Assembly: GCA_036971475.1 (NCBI GenBank)
Contig: JBAIZL010000004.1
Span: 71,185,393 to 71,249,392, forward strand
Length of the DNA stretch: 64,000 nucleotides
Reading direction: 5' to 3'
From: Prosapia bicincta
Taxonomy: Eukaryota; Arthropoda; Insecta; Hemiptera; Cercopidae
Each line of letters opens with the position of its first letter. The first letter of the stretch is position 1. Shown piece after piece: positions 47,903-60,173 of this stretch. The position numbers and the translations under genes are program-made. A model generated the notes under the pieces. That model saw only the letters and a program-made list of their open reading frames with translations, was not told the origin of the DNA and searched no databases.

Positions 47903-49109
47903 TGTAACATTTTGAAGTAGTATATATATAAAAGGCACTTACAAAATAAGATAAATATATATAAATAAAATTCAGTATGTAAAAAAATTACTAAAATATA
48001 CCAGTAACGAAATGTAAACATAACCTAATTTCACTTGTGTAGAAAATGCACATGGCCACATTTTAGATCTAATCACAAGATTTTATATAAAAAGAAAAAA
48101 AAACACACAAATCACTATTTATAAGAAAATGTATTAGAAGTAATTGATAGATAACAATTTGAATAGAACAATAGAACGATATAAATACACTTAAAACTTT
48201 CAAACGGCAAGCTAGTGAAATGTTCTGAAGTAAACAAGATGGGAGAACGAATTTGTGGAGTTGCGTGCGCATTGACCGGCAAAAGATATTCGTTTTAAAT
48301 ATTTCTCGTGGAGATATAATCTAAAACAGTTTGGGAAATAAGATTTAAATGCAATTGTTTTGCAAAGAAATTTAAGTGCAGTTGTTAAGAAGAAGAAGTG
48401 TATCAGAGGCGGTGAACATGACATCCGTAAAGCTGTTACAAGGAATAAACGAGAAAATAGCGGAAATTGACGACTTGGCCATTTTATTGCTAAAAAGGGA
48501 GCGTCAGTTAGTTGGGACAGAGCATTTGAACGAGGCAGACGTGTTTCAGAATTGGCTGTAGAAATTTTATTTTTTTAACTGGTGCGGAAAGTGCAGTATC
48601 GTATTCAAATCATAATTACAGAATAACATTAAGCCAAATCATTGAACTGATCGATTAAGAAGACATTATTCAGGAAATTATTTAATTAGAAACCAAATAA
48701 CTTGTAAAAAAATTTTAGCTTGTAAGAATTGTAACTTAGATATTTTTTTGAAAGTGCCAACTCAAATTTTATTATTCAAAATTTAGAAAACCCACCTATT
48801 AACCCGAGATAAGGAGAGCTCAAGCTCAAATTAAAGTAATTAAATCAAATTCAATTAATATTAAAATTTATAACTAAACTTCTTGCTGCCATAAACAAAT
48901 TTTAGACTTAGGCTAATAAAGCTTAATTTTTGTAATTCTTTGTGGATGAAATAAGACTTTGTAATTAGTAAGTGACTTTATAAAGGAAAATAAGGAATGT
49001 CATATTAAGATATTAAAATTTTTGTAACAAAAGCAGCATTGAATCGTTATTTCTTTTAACTTATAAATTTTTATTAAGACTTATAAAAGTGAATTTACCA
49101 AATATTACA
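47903..49109 (+). repeat. 3' LTR of the Gypsy element
   Basis: 1207 bp; same as the 5' LTR save an extra A near 47970. The 47-codon frame recurs at 48418-48561. Confidence 0.95.
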
Positions 49110-49157
49110 ATATATATATATATTTTAATCTTAATTTTGTATTTGTTTTTTACTTAG

Positions 49158-49291
49158 ATATCGAGCCAAAAGTCGAAAAGTTGGTAGTAGAAACAGTTGC
49201 AAAGATGAAGACTTTATCTCAGAATCTGTATTTCCTCATTCAGATGACATCATTTTCAACTCCCAGCAACATAACAGTTTTGCTCGAGAAG
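49158..49291 (+). CDS. RC3H1: Roquin coding exon 7: basic segment after the zinc finger
   Basis: Residues 453-497. The first base completes Lys, then YRAKSRKVGSRNSCK, which matches in position the basic FRKMNKR stretch after the vertebrate zinc finger. The rest is acidic and serine-rich and poorly conserved. Acceptor TACTTAG ends at 49157; donor GTTAGA at 49292; phase 1. It lies only 48 bases after the 3' LTR of the Gypsy element. Confidence 0.85.
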
Positions 49292-51530
49292 GTTAGATCT
49301 TAAAATAGATGAGAATAAAAAAACTTTTCCTATTGTAATGTCCATCTATATCTAGAAATAGTGTAGCTTTGTATCTAGAAACCTTATAATAACCCTTATA
49401 ATGAACAGATTTATTGCTAAAATGTATAACCCCTGCAGTATATAAGATTCAAATTATTATTTTCATGAGTTGATGGATTAAAATTTCATCTCTTATTCAA
49501 GATTTCTTTCAGTTATGATTTGTTTATTTATTTTATATAAAATAAGAGTTTAGTAATAACTATTGTCTTGGATTAGCTGTATAGTTTAATATTTCTTTTG
49601 GTAAGATGAACAGATAATGTAATGTTCAGAAGATATAAGGGAACATTAAAAGCATGCATTGTAAACACAATTTATACTACTTTTTGACATAAATCATTAA
49701 TGCTAATTTGCGCTTTACAAAAAAAAATATATAATAATAAAATTTTTAGCATGGGTTCCGGTTATTAATGTATTGTACATTTATTAAGATTTATTTATAT
49801 ATGATATAATTGTGTTATACAAGAATTAAATACTCTAAATAGAAAATATGTTTTTAATTCTTACTTCAAACTTTAATGAATTACACAACTCCTTATAGAA
49901 TGAAGGATGTTTCTAGTGATATTAAAAAAATCATTTTTTTTTGTAAATCTTGATTTACTTAAGATACATAAAAATAATTAATGCATATGCAAAACCTACA
50001 TATATTCCTCAAACCAAACATATATAATCCTTAAACGAGTTAAGGATGGTTAACTTGTCCTTAACAAGTTTGCACATTCCATTCATCCTAACTTTAGCCT
50101 ATACTAAGGTGACCAAAACAACAACACTATTTGCTTCACATAAGAATTAAATGCACAAACACATTAAATCAATATGTATCATAAACCCAGCAACACTAAC
50201 ACCACATCATATAATTCCTTATACAACCCTTGTCAGCAGAAACCAGCTGCATACAACACCTATTAGGTTCTATCACCTATTAAAAGGATCTTTAGAACAA
50301 GAACAGTCCCAAGAATTAAACTATATTAGTAATATATCACTAAGTGCTAATACAGCTATTATCCCTTATCCTTGAATTACAGGATATGTTGGACATGATA
50401 TAAAATCAGCAAGCACATCTAAAATATCTCATATTCACAGGTTTTGACATAGTTTCCAACATGTTCTTTATCCCAAATTATAAATACAGTGCAAGTTAAT
50501 GTTCTCTTTGTATACAATACAATGTATTTATTTTATTCAGCCACTTTCTATTCATTACCAATTTGTTGTCGTAGCACACGGGAGCCATTTTGGAGTGTTC
50601 GCATACTCATATAACAAAAATTGATAAGACCATTAGACACTTATTGTCAGCGTAAGCAATCTCTATTTAGTTTTTGCATTGTCTCGTTATCTGTTAAATT
50701 TGTATTTTTTACAATATTTTTGATTAAATTTGATTTTTTTTTTTTATCAGCAAACAAGTATAACACATTATCTTTAATTTATACGTTTTTACATGTATGT
50801 TCTACTGAAGTTTGCAAAAATTCAAATACAGTGCAGGATAATGTTGGTTTTGTTTAAACACTTTGGGATTCATTTTATTTTTCCACTTGCTATAAATTTT
50901 TGCTATTTACACTTGCTATTTTTCCAATTTGTTGTCATGTACTCACTCACTACAAATTTTCCAAAGGCCATTAGATATTTGTTGTTGACCTGGTAAGTCT
51001 AATACTTTGTTTTCACATTGTATCTATTCTGTTCATTTCATACATTATTTACACTTATTTTTGTTTGGACTTAAATTTTGATTTTATTTAAATAATAATA
51101 TTATATTAATGTTCATGCTTTATGTATGTTGCGTTTTTCCTCTAAATTATATTAGTTAAAATTAGTTAAGTTTTAAATATTTTTAGCTGCACAATTATGT
51201 AAATCATTGAATAAAGTTTGTTTTACTATACTTCATCCTTACTGTATGGAAGAACTTAAATTGGACTTTAGAAAATCATTATTCTACAATATTTTATTTT
51301 TATACACTAGTTCAATGGTAGAATTGATGTCTATTTCTTATACAGTACTCAACAATGGGTTAATATATGTTAAACTTTATAAGTGCTCAAGTTGAAGATA
51401 GACTCAATTAATATAAAATATATTCATCAGGTTGTTAAAACCTTGTATTGATATTGTTACATTCTATAACATAACTAAATTGATAGTAAATTTGTTATTA
51501 AATTATATTGATTTAATTGTTGCTCTAAAG
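49292..51530. other. Intron DNA with a diverged duplication
   Basis: No gene seen. Segments 50480-50730 and 50830-51080 share several blocks (ACAGTGCA, CCAATTTGTTGTC, CCATTAGA), so they seem to be an old direct duplication. Confidence 0.5.
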
Positions 51531-51660
51531 GAACTCGAGCTTCTGAGTTTGGTAGTGTTGGGACTTTTCCTCTAACCAATGGTCATCAGTCTTCATATCA
51601 GCCTTCTCAACAACACATGTTTGCCCCCACTCCTGGAACATATACACCTGACATTTACAG
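51531..51660 (+). CDS. RC3H1: Roquin coding exon 8: Q/P/S-rich tail, GC donor
   Basis: Residues 498-540. Low-complexity tail with HQSSYQPSQQHMFAPTPG. Acceptor TCTAAAG ends at 51530. The only donor that keeps frame with the next exon is AG|GCAAGT at 51661, the standard consensus of the rare GC-AG introns. The alternative GTATTT five bases on would throw the next exon out of frame. Confidence 0.82.
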
Positions 51661-53204
51661 GCAAGTATTTTACAGGTTTTATTTCTTGGAATTAATTTCC
51701 TTTTCACAAAAATCATCCCAATACATTTGAGAAATTACAAAATGAATTATAAATAATCCAACAATAATGTTTGTTTCTTGTTGCAGTTATGTTTATATTA
51801 TTAAAGTAGTTTGATAACAGATAATTTAATTCAGAAGTAGTATTAAAATATATTATTTATTTTTATTTTAATTATAGTTTTAGTTTATACCTAGTAGAGT
51901 GCAAGCTTACTTGAGTGTAAGCTTACATGTATTTGTTGAGAAATTTTCACTTTTATTAAATAATCCTATGGCCTTCTTAAAATAGAAACACTAAAACACT
52001 TCAGGAGTGTTATTATTCCTTTCCGTGCAAATTACAAAATTTACTTCAGCGGTTAACTTTGCAAAAATTTATTAAACTAAATTAATTTATATGTATTAGT
52101 GTTATAATATTAGTGACTATAAGCATAACATTAGAAAATTGTCATAATTGTAGTCAAAACAGGTTACTAATGTTTATTATTTACAGGCCTATTCATACTG
52201 AAAATGAATTGGTTTTTAAAATTAATAAATGAATAAGTAGGTTAGAAAATAATAGCTAAAACTAAATCCGACTAGAGTAGATTTCATAACACTCGTCGGG
52301 GTGGTGAGCAGGTATGTCAATGCAGGTCTTTCAAAAACAAATAGTTTCTTTTTTGAGATACGCTACATATCTTGGTGGCCCTTTTCCCTCTTTTTTATGA
52401 AATGTGGTTCTGGGTGAAGTCTTTGCTTCTATAGATTCCAGTAAGAGCTAAACAAACAGGTCGTCATATAATTTGACCTATCTTTCCTGTGTTTACGGTT
52501 GTGTTTATCTCCATTAACTGTAACTAAACATGTCTTGATTTTTCTTTTTCTTTATAACCTCTTATTTCAATGTCATATTCTCATGGAAATCCAATCTTCA
52601 TATGTTTCCTTTGTATTAATAACATTCAACTGTGCGGAAACGGAAGCATTTGTTTAGGTATCAAAATTTGTATTTGACTTTTAATTATTGCATAATAGTA
52701 TTTAGAGCCTAATAAAATTTAACTAAAAATCTATTTTATAATTAATAACGTTATTTCAAAACATCTGTCCTTTTTATCTCATTTTACTTCATTGAAAGGA
52801 TTATGAATTTTTTTCAATTTTAAATAAATAAAACCTCTTAAGCACAAGATCTTTTTATTTAAACTTTTATGTACATATGAATTGCAAAGCAATCATCTTC
52901 AGAGGAAATTATTACAAAAACAACTTATTTTTGTAAAAAACAATTTTTCTCATAAAATGATTGCTTTGCAATCAGAATGTACCTGAGGGTATAGAATTAA
53001 AGTTTTTCTGGTTAAGAGGTTTAATTTATTTAAAATTTTAAAAAATATGCTACAGTTGCTCCAAATTGTTATTTTTCTTGTGAAATAAATATAATGGACG
53101 TCAATAATTTTATTTATACTACTTCTAATTGCTAATATCTTTTTTTATATAATTTGCATTTCACTTAATTTCATACATTGTGTAATATTTTTTTCCTTTG
53201 TTAG
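51661..53204. other. GC-AG intron of Roquin
   Basis: Starts GCAAGT and ends GTTAG. It contains the inverted repeat at 52822-53031; otherwise nothing recognised. Confidence 0.75.
52822..53031. repeat. Inverted repeat of PLE-like terminal sequence
   Basis: AAATAAAACCTCTTAA at the left and TTAAGAGGTTTAATTTATTT at the right, with ATTGCAAAGCAATCATCTTC against ATGATTGCTTTGCAATC inside. Related to the stretch at 7185-7262. Confidence 0.6.
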
Positions 53205-53373
53205 TGCGGCACCTCACAATATGGTACTAAGTTCAGGTGGACAACTGTATGCACCACAGCCAGACTACGCAGCACCTGCTCCTTCTCACACAGAACACAG
53301 ACCTATAGAACCAGCTCATATACATACTAAACAAACATGGCATGGACAAATACCTCCTCCACCTCCTGCCAAG
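53205..53373 (+). CDS. RC3H1: Roquin coding exon 9: proline-rich tail
   Basis: Residues 541-597. It encodes a proline, alanine and histidine-rich stretch ending GQIPPPPPAK, similar in composition and place to the proline-rich tail of other Roquins. Acceptor TTTGTTAG ends at 53204; donor GTATGA at 53374; phase 0. Confidence 0.85.
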
Positions 53374-54488
53374 GTATGAGAAAGTCATTAGGATTATTGT
53401 TGAACATAAATTAGATTCTTCAAATACCTAGGCATTTTTGAAAATTGTTATTAACTGCATACATTTTTTCAAAATTACTTTTACATTTAAAAATATTTAT
53501 AGATTATGTTAAAAATATCTCCTTTTGGAGTCAAAAGATTACACCAAAAATATTCAAAGTAAATGGATCTAAAATTTGAGTTCTTCTGGCTTGTAATAAA
53601 GTATATTTTGGTGCATGATAATTTAGTTTATCATATTATATTATGCACACTAAAGCTGTGTAGAGTATTAGAAGGTAGATAAAAGTATATGTTTACTTCA
53701 GGCATATACTTTGAGGTATATAAGGCCTTATACCTAATGGTAAACTGTTGAGGCTTACCTGCATAAATTGGAGCGTGTGATCCAGCAATTGCAGACCAAC
53801 TACACAGGCATAGTGACCTGTAGATGTGACCAGAGGAGAACAGAAATTCTATCATTTCTACCTGTGCAGACATGTAGATCTGAGCAAATGTGTAAGTTAT
53901 TTCAGCTCCCCTTTACAGTTTTTAAGTTAAATAACTGGGTAGTTCATTGAATAGAGAGCGTGGTCGTCTATATTTACATGTACAATAACTAGTGACTAAG
54001 TGTAACTAGTGACTTTCGATCATCATGTTAGATGAAAATAGAAGAATTCATCGAAATATGTAAATTTGAACTTTAACTGTGATGGGTCAGAAGTACAGAA
54101 CACTACAAATGTGAAAAGAGAGATGAAGCCTATCCAAGAATTGTGATTCAGTTAAAGAACTTCAAACCCGATGGTGCAAAAAAATCTGTAGATGAATAAT
54201 TCAAGACATAATGTACTTAAAGTGAAGAAGAAACATGACAGCAATTACATGATACAAAATTTGGAGCTTCAACAGACAACGTATAGATATCAAAATTGTA
54301 ATGCTTCGATTTTCTTGCTGCATTTGTGTCAAACTTGGATGATGAGAATAGAAGAGTGAACAATGAAGTAAGTACTTGCATTGGTTACAATATTAAACTA
54401 CCCGTTTTATTTACAAGTTGAAGAATTATGGTTAGAGACCATACTTTTTACTAATCAAAGTAAAATGTTTTGAAGTATAAGAATTTAA
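53374..54488. other. Intron DNA, no gene recognised
   Basis: 53750-54370 is less AT-rich and has short open stretches, but no family is recognised. Confidence 0.4.
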
Positions 54489-54645
54489 CTTACTAATGCC
54501 AAACTTTTTGATTCTCTTGCCATTGAACCTTGTCTTCATTCAAAACCTACTTCATACAACTCCGAATATCCAAGTTCAAATAGTACGTTACCAAGTTCTT
54601 CCACAGATGCTTATGATCAATTTGTACAACAAACAGCAACTTGAG
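54489..54645 (+). other. Unassigned open stretch, Ser/Pro-rich
   Basis: About 52 codons open up to TGA at 54643 (contains DSLAIEPCLHSKPTSYNSEY). It has no flanking splice sites in phase with Roquin exons 9 and 10. It may be a fragment of the second protein of the Harbinger element next to it; unproven. Confidence 0.3.
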
Positions 54646-54829
54646 GATTTGTAGTTAATGAAGATTCTCTATCTCAGCACTCATTGGCTTCGTATTTAGC
54701 TACCTTTAATATTTGATATTTAAGGCACTTTGAAATTTCTATGCTTTTAATTGATAATACTACCAAATTTTCAATTATTTTTCTAATTTTAATTTTAAAA
54801 AAATATTTGTATTTTTTGTACATACCAGA

Positions 54830-55030
54830 AGGTACTCTATTTTCAGGACATTGTAGATGACTTCACATGTCTCCAGAATTATTTTGCCAAGAGTGGGGGT
54901 TGATATAGTTGAAAACTTGAGACATTCGTACGATGACCAGTTGCAAGAAATCTCGAAGTAGCTCTCATTCTTCCATGGGGAGAAATAGAAGTGTCGTTAT
55001 CAAATTTTTTTTTATTAAACGAGTTACAAA
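54830..55030 (-). pseudogene. PIF/Harbinger transposase fragment
   Basis: Minus strand, with a frameshift: ISPHGRMRATSRFLATG, then LGKIILETCEVIYNVLK. These match the LAVTLRFLATG and LGKIIPETCEAIY blocks at the front of Harbinger nucleases. The catalytic part is absent. Confidence 0.65.
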
Positions 55031-55665
55031 TGACAATAGTATTTTGGAGACTTTTTCATTCATCTGCAAATGTTAACAGTAATCTGAAGGATCTGAATTA
55101 AAATCTGTCTTAAATCTTATATAAGTGTATTAATTTCTCTGTGTAGCCCAATCTGTACACCAGGTTTTGTGTTTCTATTTCTTTTAATGTTCTATGGTCA
55201 CTATAGTGATTACATCATCTTGTTTGCTTGCCATATCTCTGACTTAGAATTTCTAATTCAACTCACTATAGCATTTGTGAGTTCTAGCCTTCATAGGTAT
55301 ATATTTTGGTATACCTGTGGAGGCTTACTTATCAGTTTTATCACTAGTGTGCTGGGGCTGAGTACCAAAGTAATTTTCCTTGTATCATGTTTATTTTAGA
55401 AGTGATAGTATAAAAAATATTCTGGAATTCATAATGTTCTAGAAGTTTTAAATAGAGTAGTAGGCAGTTTAAAAAATTATTTTTATTTAAAAATTCTAGT
55501 AATTATTTTTTTAATGAAATAAGTCTATATTTGACATATTTTTTCACTTTAATAACTAGTTTTAAGTTTATTTATAAAAATTAATATTATGTTATAACAT
55601 AATTTATTCTAAATTAAAAAAAAAATTTATAAGAATTTATTTTGAATTTTTTTCAATTATTTTAG
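55031..55665. other. Intron DNA, no gene seen
   Basis: Nothing recognised before Roquin exon 10. Confidence 0.5.
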
Positions 55666-55779
55666 GTTCAAAGAATGACACAAAATAAAAGTTTAGCCGC
55701 TTTACATCATCGAAAGTTTGAACTAATGTCACAGTTAGAAAGATATGTCAGTAAAAACAGCAGCTCTTTAGTTAGACCT
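55666..55779 (+). CDS. RC3H1: Roquin coding exon 10: short helical motif
   Basis: Residues 598-635. It contains ALHHRKFELMSQLERYV, a probable amphipathic helix matching the conserved LHRRRKEIMAQLEE-type motif in the Roquin tail. Acceptor ATTTTAG ends at 55665, donor GTAAGT at 55780, phase 0 at both ends. Confidence 0.85.
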
Positions 55780-56189
55780 GTAAGTACTACAATCTTGGTG
55801 ACACTAATAGTTTTTAAGTACAAAAAGGGTTCAAAAGATATTTTTGAAATAATGTAAAAGAATAACTCTTTGACTCTGAATGTAACTGTTACTATTAAAG
55901 GGTTTTTATCTTATATTTTTAAAGAAACACTTATTTGAAGGTTTTCTTTAAAATAAATAGTTAAAACCAAAGTTCATTTTAAATTATGTTCTCTAAATTT
56001 GTATAAGTTTCTTGCAATGTTTACCTGTGATAAATTTCATGAAAATAATAAAATGTTTGACATAGAAAGAACTGGTTTGAAAGATTGATAACCTATGTTA
56101 TTGGTACAACTATGACAAGTTCTATCTAGTTAGTATTAAATTGAAGAAGATATACTACTGTAAGTTCATGTAAAATACCCAATTTTATA

Positions 56190-58570
56190 CTTGTAACAAT
56201 CTTGCCTGGAATCTACTAAAGATGAAAAGTCAACAAGGGTCTCTCATCCACTTGAGGTTCCACTTCTAGCCAAGGCTGAAATAGTTTCCTATGAATAAAT
56301 GTAAAAAACACTCTATGGAAACTGGTTTGCTCCTTTAGGTTTGTAACTTCCTCAGTTGTGAGATTTATGGCTATCCATCCATGTAAACAAATGTTCCCTT
56401 AAGATGAAGTGTTTGGGTATTTAGGCATTGTGTGGTGTATGAGTAACAAGTGATTTAACGTAGCTAATCTGAAAACCATTTGATACAACAGGAGAAACTC
56501 TAGTGCACTTGGGATTATGCTATATTTAGGGATCAATAATTTAGCATGTTTTATAGGAATCACTTGAGTCTTCAGTCTGGCACTTGCTGGTCTGTGCCTG
56601 TTCCAGTCTCTGTATATACATTTTACCCTTTCCTATGATTTAAGCTTTAGTTTATGTTTTCAGACTTTAACAAGTGTTTCGATATTGGTTTGCAATTTCA
56701 TTGTAATAATTGGGGATGAAAAGACTCCAGTTACAAGTCTTAAAGCATAATGTTATGCTTAATATAAGCATATGGCTACTTCCTAGAGAAATTACTTTGC
56801 AGGTATAGTCCATCATCAGTCTCAAGTAGGCTTTGTGTGCAGAGGTTAGAACAGGAGTAACCTCATTTAATCACAGTGAGCCGTTTAAGCAGAATCAGCC
56901 TTTACCCAGGAAAGAACTGCAGCATCACTAAAGTTTCTACTCCACAACTGTTATGTCGAGATTAAATCCCAGATATTTGGCAAAGGATTGTTTCTAAGAT
57001 TTATATTGACAGGGGATTTTACAAGACCATAGGATAATATCAGTGTATTAGAGACACAAGACACTTGGAAGCCTCTTGATTGATAATCATATGTCGTCTA
57101 TCATGACATTGAACAGTTGTTTGTATTTTGAGGTTGAGTACACAAATTTTGTTCGAATGAAATATTTAGAGGAAATTTGGTATCTACTTGACGAGATTGC
57201 TTTGTACCCCATGTTTCTTCAACTTGTACAGGAGTAGATATCTCCATACTTTTTTGTAGCCTGATTTAAAATCTACTAAGATCTCTAGTGAGCATCTATC
57301 CTTAACTACTTTATAAACTTGACAGTTTAGTCAGATGTCGACTAATACAAATAAACCAGCCTGGCAGTCACTTATTGCTTCCTTTGCTTATGCAGTATTA
57401 GTTTGAGCATTTAAACCAATTTGGAGACTGAGTGAGATGGTTAGTGATATGAGTCTATAGCTCCTAAGGTTATTTCTTGATTTTCCTTTGTTATGAATCT
57501 GAATGATTTTAGGCTTCCAGGCTCTCCTTGGCATAATCTCCCAGGTCCTTATTGTCTCCTTACTGTCTTGGCTGGGCGATTTTTCGTTTTTATAGATTCC
57601 AGAGCTATATCAAGCTCTCCCATTATGAAGATGTAATTCATAGTTCTTGAGATTCACAATGTGTTAGAGAAATTATGTCACTTCTGTGTATTTCTTTTTG
57701 GTCGCTGACTTCCAGAGAGCTGTCGGGCGTCGAATACACAAAGATTTTTCTACTTGTGATGGGGAAGACAGTGTTTTTCCACTTACTTTCTTTGGTTTCC
57801 AGAATCGATTTTTCTTGTTATTGTTGAGATTTGACAAAATTGTATGTACCCATTTACTATTTCTTCTGAAATCCAAACTTTTTTACAAATTTATGTAGGT
57901 TTCTTTTTAAAATTGCATGCATGATCCTTAACATGACATCATCCATCAGATCATTCATTTATTGTTGATTTATCTATAAGTTGCATTCCTTTCCTTGGTA
58001 AAGGGCATTAAGCCTGGCATTCGATAAGGGTTTGTATACCCTTACAGATCCTTGAGCAATGCATTTTTTTGGCAGCAAAGATAATTCTTTTTGTTAAATC
58101 TTCAGATGATTAATCTGGGTTTTCATTTATCACACTTGGTGTTATCTTCAGGTATGAAACTTTAGCAAGTTTTTCTCAGTTAGGCTTCTTAAAATTCCAT
58201 GTGGATAAACAAATTGTGATGGTTTTTACAATATAGGGCTGATTTCCAGGAACAGAATATGGTGTGTACAACCTTCAAAAGCGATTTCAAAATTCAGGGT
58301 AGACTAGGGTTCACCTTTATCAGAGCTAGATTGGATGTGCTGTTGTGCTTACTGAAAGACCAAAAAGTTTAGCTGTTGGCATTTGAAGCGGGGTTGTAGA
58401 GTCGATTAGACTTTCAATAGCATGGCCTGAAACACTTGAGGTAGAATAGCACCAGTGGGGTGAATGTGCATTGGAAGCTGCAATGTTGACAACCTGTAAC
58501 ATGCTTTCAGTTTTAATGCTGTTGTTCAAAGGGTTATAAACACGGACTGGTTTATTACCAAACAATCTCC
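56190..58570 (-). pseudogene. Non-LTR retrotransposon relic (RT)
   Basis: Minus strand, heavily decayed. The clearest part, near 57490-57190, reads SYRLISLTISLS (the YRPISL block), then EILVDFKSGYKKVW and LLLYKLKKHGVQSNLVK (RT motif A block with Asp). Stops and shifts break the frame throughout; the YADD box was not found. Composition is richer in G+C than the intron. Boundaries are estimated from that change. Confidence 0.65.
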
Positions 58571-58732
58571 ATGTGAATTACCAACAATTTTAGTTAAATC
58601 ATTTGAATTATCCAAGATCTACTGTAGTAACTATTTCAGTGTCAAGTTATGTATGTAATTTTTTAAAAAAATTATAACTTTAAGGAAAAACTCTTTAAAA
58701 AAAATAGTAATAATGAACTCTTCTAATTGCAG

Positions 58733-58851
58733 GAATCTCAGGCGTGCACATCAACATACTCTATGTGGAATTCTGGGGGTATATTGCACACAAGTTCGGG
58801 AACAAATTCACAAGTTAGTCATGTCAGCTCTGCCAGACCCATACTATACAG
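58733..58851 (+). CDS. RC3H1: Roquin coding exon 11: Ser/Thr-rich tail
   Basis: Residues 636-674 plus two bases. Begins ESQACTSTYSMWNSGG and ends ARPILY. Conservation is weak, but the acceptor (AATTGCAG to 58732), open frame and phase continuity support it. Donor GTTCAT at 58852 is a poor match. Confidence 0.75.
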
Positions 58852-58996
58852 GTTCATTTTTTTTTTTAAAGATTTTAATTTAATTTTAAAAATAAATATA
58901 ATGAAATAGCATTTGTAGTTAGACCACGTAACTATGCACTTGGACTTACGAGATTTCTTGTGTACTACCACTTCTTAAAACATATTACATATTCAG

Positions 58997-59093
58997 AATG
59001 TTCTATACATCAACAGCTTCTGCATCCGATATGCCTACACATATTAAAGCTAATTTATCATCAGACTTATTTAATATCGACTGTCTCATGCAA
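58997..59093 (+). CDS. RC3H1: Probable Roquin coding exon 12
   Basis: Residues 675-707. The acceptor ATATTCAG ends at 58996; the first base completes an Arg codon begun in the previous exon, and the frame stays open (FYTSTASASDMPTHIK, then SSDLFNIDCLMQ) to a good donor CAA|GTCAGT. The intron before it is only 145 bases. The peptide resembles the Ser-rich tail in composition, but I see no strong family motif, so the call rests on phase, splice sites and spacing. Later exons were not found before 64000. Confidence 0.62.
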
Positions 59094-59342
59094 GTCAGTG
59101 TTTTGACAGTCCTTCTCATGTTTGTAGGAAAGTATTTAAACTGGCCATTTACCTCCTATCTTGCTTTCTTCGATCTCTCATGGCCAAGTCCACAGTTAGG
59201 TGGTCCACACTATATTAATAACTCTATTTTTCAGTTGATTTTAAAGATTAGGAAGCTCTGTAATTATTAACAAATGGAGGTTATGGAAGATTATATTCCT
59301 TCTTATGGGTATAAGAGTTTATATACTTATAACATTTAACCT
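59094..59342. other. Intron DNA, no gene seen
   Basis: Nothing recognised. Confidence 0.5.
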
Positions 59343-59760
59343 GGAAATATTAAAAAGAGCATTTTTTTTGTAAGAGGAATGTTTTAAGAGCTTCATTATG
59401 AATCCTAAGTGGGTCATGTAGGCCTTACCTTGTAACTTATAGTCCATACTATTAGTTCAGTATTTATAATTTTCAAAATAAAATTCTTTTTATAATTGTA
59501 CAGTAGAACCTCGATAATTTGGACTTACTGTGACCATTGCCCGGAGATTAAGGAAATATTAAAAAGAGCATTTTTGTTGCAAGAGGAATGTTTTGAGAGC
59601 TTCATTATGAATCCTAAGTGGGTCATGTAGGCCTTACCTTGTAACTTGTAGTCCATACTATTAGTTCAGTATTTATAATTTTCAAAATAAAATTCTTTTT
59701 ATAATTGTACAGTAGAACCTCGATAATTTGGACTTACTGTGACCATTGCCCGGATATTAA
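59343..59760. repeat. Tandem duplication, two copies of 209 bp
   Basis: Copies start GGAAATATTAAAAAGAGC at 59343 and 59552, and a third start is at 59761. Each copy includes the first about 40 bases of the MITE at 59710. Confidence 0.9.
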
Positions 59761-60171
59761 GGAAATATTAAAAAGAGCATTTTACTTGCAGAAAAACTCC
59801 TTTATATTTATAAAACAAAACGTATTATGACAATATGTACAGTATATGAATGTACATATTGTATATACATTTAAACTCCATTGCAATTTATTTCTTGGCA
59901 AACAAGTCCATCAATTTTGGCTGTTTAATTTTGTGAGTCGTCGCTTTTGTGCTGTCTCGTACCGTAGTCTTTTCAGCATAAGACGGACAGTATACTATGT
60001 TAATTATTTTTTTCATTTTTAGGTCTTAGACATTTTTATTATTGTGTAAGCCTTTTTATGTATGTAGTATAATTTGATTTTTGTTATTTATTGTTTTTTA
60101 TTGTACTTCAAAATCATTCCTGGTTATCCGAAGATCGGTGTTAGCGGGACCGACTATTTGAGGTTCTACTG
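59710..60171. mobile_element. Tigger/pogo-type MITE
   Basis: 462 bp between TIRs: CAGTAGAACCTCGATAATTT at the left and, read inward from the right, CAGTAGAACCTCAAATAGTC. TA flanks both ends, the pogo/Tc1 target duplication. No transposase inside. Confidence 0.75.
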
Positions 60172-60173
60172 TA

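Larger units (their letters stand above)
40440..49109 (+). mobile_element. Ty3/Gypsy LTR retrotransposon, young copy
   Basis: 8.67-kb element in the Roquin intron, same orientation as the gene. Two LTRs of 1206 and 1207 bp begin TGTAAC and end ATTACA and differ, as far as I can see, by one A. Between them: presumed primer-binding site, gag, pol in the order protease, RT, RNase H, integrase (the Gypsy order), a non-coding tail, a GGGGACTA tract. No env-like frame is present. The frame has two TGA stops (43633 and 45870); otherwise pol is open. Near-identical LTRs imply a recent insertion. Confidence 0.93.

Noticed and set aside
55169..55399. 76-codon frame with apparent membrane segments
   Set aside because: Phe/Leu-rich because of AT-rich DNA; lies in an intron; no family.
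56780..56825. CUGAUGA on the minus strand near 56815 as another hammerhead
   Set aside because: A 3-bp AGA/UCU stem I can be drawn, but there is no GAAA and no stem III; probably chance within a non-LTR relic.
58326..58565. 79-codon minus-strand frame as a host exon
   Set aside because: Lies in the presumed 5' part of the non-LTR relic; no match to Roquin or other host family seen.
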